Shown one piece after another: positions 62,864 through 64,000 of a stretch of 64,000 nucleotides of DNA (positions are counted from its first letter, which is position 1; every line of letters begins with the position of its first letter). The position numbers and the translations under genes are program-made. The stretch is taken from positions 213,467 through 277,466 of the forward strand of contig NZ_CP014226.1 in the NCBI RefSeq assembly GCF_001545155.1, given 5' to 3'. The notes beneath the pieces were generated by a model. That model worked only from the letters and a program-made list of their open reading frames with translations. It searched no databases and was not told the origin of the DNA. The stretch is from Halomonas chromatireducens (GTDB taxonomy: Bacteria; Pseudomonadota; Gammaproteobacteria; Pseudomonadales; Halomonadaceae).

Positions 62864-64000
62864 GTGATCATCAAACCCAAGGTTCGCGGTTTCATCTGCA
62901 CCACCACCCACCCCGTCGGCTGCGAGAAGAACGTACTCGAGCAGATCGAGGCGACCCGTGCTCGAGGACTGGACCCGTCCGTGGGTCCGAAAAAGGTGCT
63001 GGTGATCGGTGCCTCCAGTGGCTACGGCCTGGCAGCACGGATTACCGCCGCCTTCGGCTATGGCGCCGACACCCTGGGCGTGTTCTTCGAGAAGGCAGGT
63101 AGCGAGAAGAAGCCCGGTACTGCCGGCTGGTACAACTCCGCCGCCTTCGACCGGTTCGCCAAGGCGGAAGGTCTCTACAGCAAGTCGATCAACGGTGACG
63201 CCTTCTCCCATGAGGCTCGCGATAAGGCCATTGAGCTGATCCAGCAGGACATGGGACAGGTCGACCTGGTGGTCTACTCGCTGGCATCGCCGGTGCGCAA
63301 GCTGCCCGATAGCGGCGAACTCAAGCGCTCCAGCCTCAAGCCCATTGGCGAGACCTACCGTGCCACCGCCATCGATACCAACAAGGATGTGATCATCGAG
63401 GCCGAGGTCGAGCCTGCCACCGAGCAGGAGATCGAGGACACCAAGGCGGTGATGGGCGGTGAGGACTGGGAGCTGTGGATGGATGCCCTGGGCCGCGCCG
63501 GCGTGCTGGCACCTGGCGCACGCAGCGTGGCGTTCAGCTATATCGGCACCGAGATCACCTGGCCGATCTACTGGCACGGCGCCCTGGGCAAGGCCAAGGA
63601 AGACCTGGATCGTGCCGCCGGCGAGATCGACAGCAAGCTCAAGGCTGCGGGAGGAGGCGCGAACGTGGCGGTGCTGAAGTCAGGGGTGACCCAGGCCAGC
63701 GCTGCGATACCGGTCATGCCGCTCTATATCGCCATGGTCTACAAGATCATGAAAGAGAAGGGCCTGCATGAGGGCACCATCGACCAGCTCAACCGGCTGT
63801 TTGGTGATCGGCTCTACTCAGCCCAAGGGCAGGGCGGGCAATTTGATACTGATGATGCCGGTCGCCTGCGCCTCGACGACTGGGAGCTGCGTGACGATGT
63901 ACAGCAGGCGTGCAAGGAGCTATGGCCCAAGGTGACCACCGAGAACCTGTTCGAAATTACCGACTATGCTGGTTACAAGCATGATTTCCTGAAGCTGTTC
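62864..64000 (+). CDS. fabV: trans-2-enoyl-ACP/CoA reductase FabV (runs off right edge)
   Basis: The reading frame begins [20 protein letters not shown] and holds the NADH Rossmann segment [20 protein letters not shown], then [14 protein letters not shown] and the catalytic Tyr-x8-Lys ([10 protein letters not shown] within [20 protein letters not shown]). About 379 of the usual roughly 400 residues are visible; the stop is outside. FabV completes fatty-acid elongation and is naturally triclosan-insensitive. The start is a GTG at 62864 with GAGG 6 bases upstream; an in-frame ATG at 62852 is less like the family. Confidence 0.96.
   Translation, partial: MIIKPKVRGFICTTTHPVGCEKNVLEQIEATRARGLDPSVGPKKVLVIGASSGYGLAARITAAFGYGADTLGVFFEKAGSEKKPGTAGWYNSAAFDRFAKAEGLYSKSINGDAFSHEARDKAIELIQQDMGQVDLVVYSLASPVRKLPDSGELKRSSLKPIGETYRATAIDTNKDVIIEAEVEPATEQEIEDTKAVMGGEDWELWMDALGRAGVLAPGARSVAFSYIGTEITWPIYWHGALGKAKEDLDRAAGEIDSKLKAAGGGANVAVLKSGVTQASAAIPVMPLYIAMVYKIMKEKGLHEGTIDQLNRLFGDRLYSAQGQGGQFDTDDAGRLRLDDWELRDDVQQACKELWPKVTTENLFEITDYAGYKHDFLKLF

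Overview
The window reads as high-GC chromosome of a gammaproteobacterium, most likely a halophile of the Halomonadaceae (Halomonas-like). This is inference from gene order and protein character: trkA-rsmB-fmt-def-LysM-dprA-tsaC-hemF-aroE, then der-bamB-yfgM-hisS-ispG-rodZ-pilW-rlmN-ndk-isc-cysE-trmJ/suhB, then secFD-yajC-tgt-queA are Pseudomonas/Halomonas-type blocks. There is no rRNA operon and no CRISPR array. The only complete tRNA is a tRNA-Leu(CAA).

Region by region. 1-8407: K+ uptake regulator (partial), a dodecin, then two divergent housekeeping clusters (def-fmt-rsmB leftward; LysM-dprA-tsaC-hemF-aroE rightward). 8408-15265: a four-gene family-5 (peptide/nickel-type) ABC import operon with two architectural oddities. 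Its substrate-binding protein appears circularly permuted (C-terminal lobe first), and its DppC-type permease carries a seven-repeat beta-propeller-like domain in the first periplasmic loop. The two ATPases are fused. 15266-18683: small membrane proteins, an M48 lipoprotein protease, a DUF815 ATPase and a lipoprotein. 18684-33026: a long leftward housekeeping block. Its isc operon keeps iscR-iscS-iscA but lacks iscU, hscBA, fdx and iscX, and its IscS lacks the C-terminal tail. The adjacent suhB has lost most of the inositol-phosphatase metal ligands. 33047-38853: secF, secD, yajC, tgt, queA.

39018-52222 is an integrated island at the 3' end of tRNA-Leu. Element 1 (39018-48335) is bounded by a perfect 64-bp direct repeat of the tRNA 3' half. 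It encodes a tyrosine integrase, an AlpA-type regulator, a Toprim primase-like protein, a DUF927-like ATPase and small proteins in a tightly overlapping cascade, with no virion genes, so it resembles a P4/PICI-like satellite. It carries clustered GTGTCCC/GGGACAC heptamers at two sites (iteron-like) and matched pairs of possible integrase arm sites at both ends. Element 2 (48336-52222) abuts it and ends in a third, degraded copy of the tRNA-end/terminator sequence. It is AT-rich and carries an orphan antitoxin plus two unrecognised gene pairs that encode membrane proteins.

52223-64000 returns to core chromosome: small membrane proteins, rnk, a LysE-type exporter, an EAL phosphodiesterase with a receiver lacking its phospho-Asp, an AidB-like acyl-CoA dehydrogenase, a NUDIX-MoxR-DUF58-transglutaminase operon, a glutathione peroxidase, a small hypothetical protein, and fabV running off the right edge.
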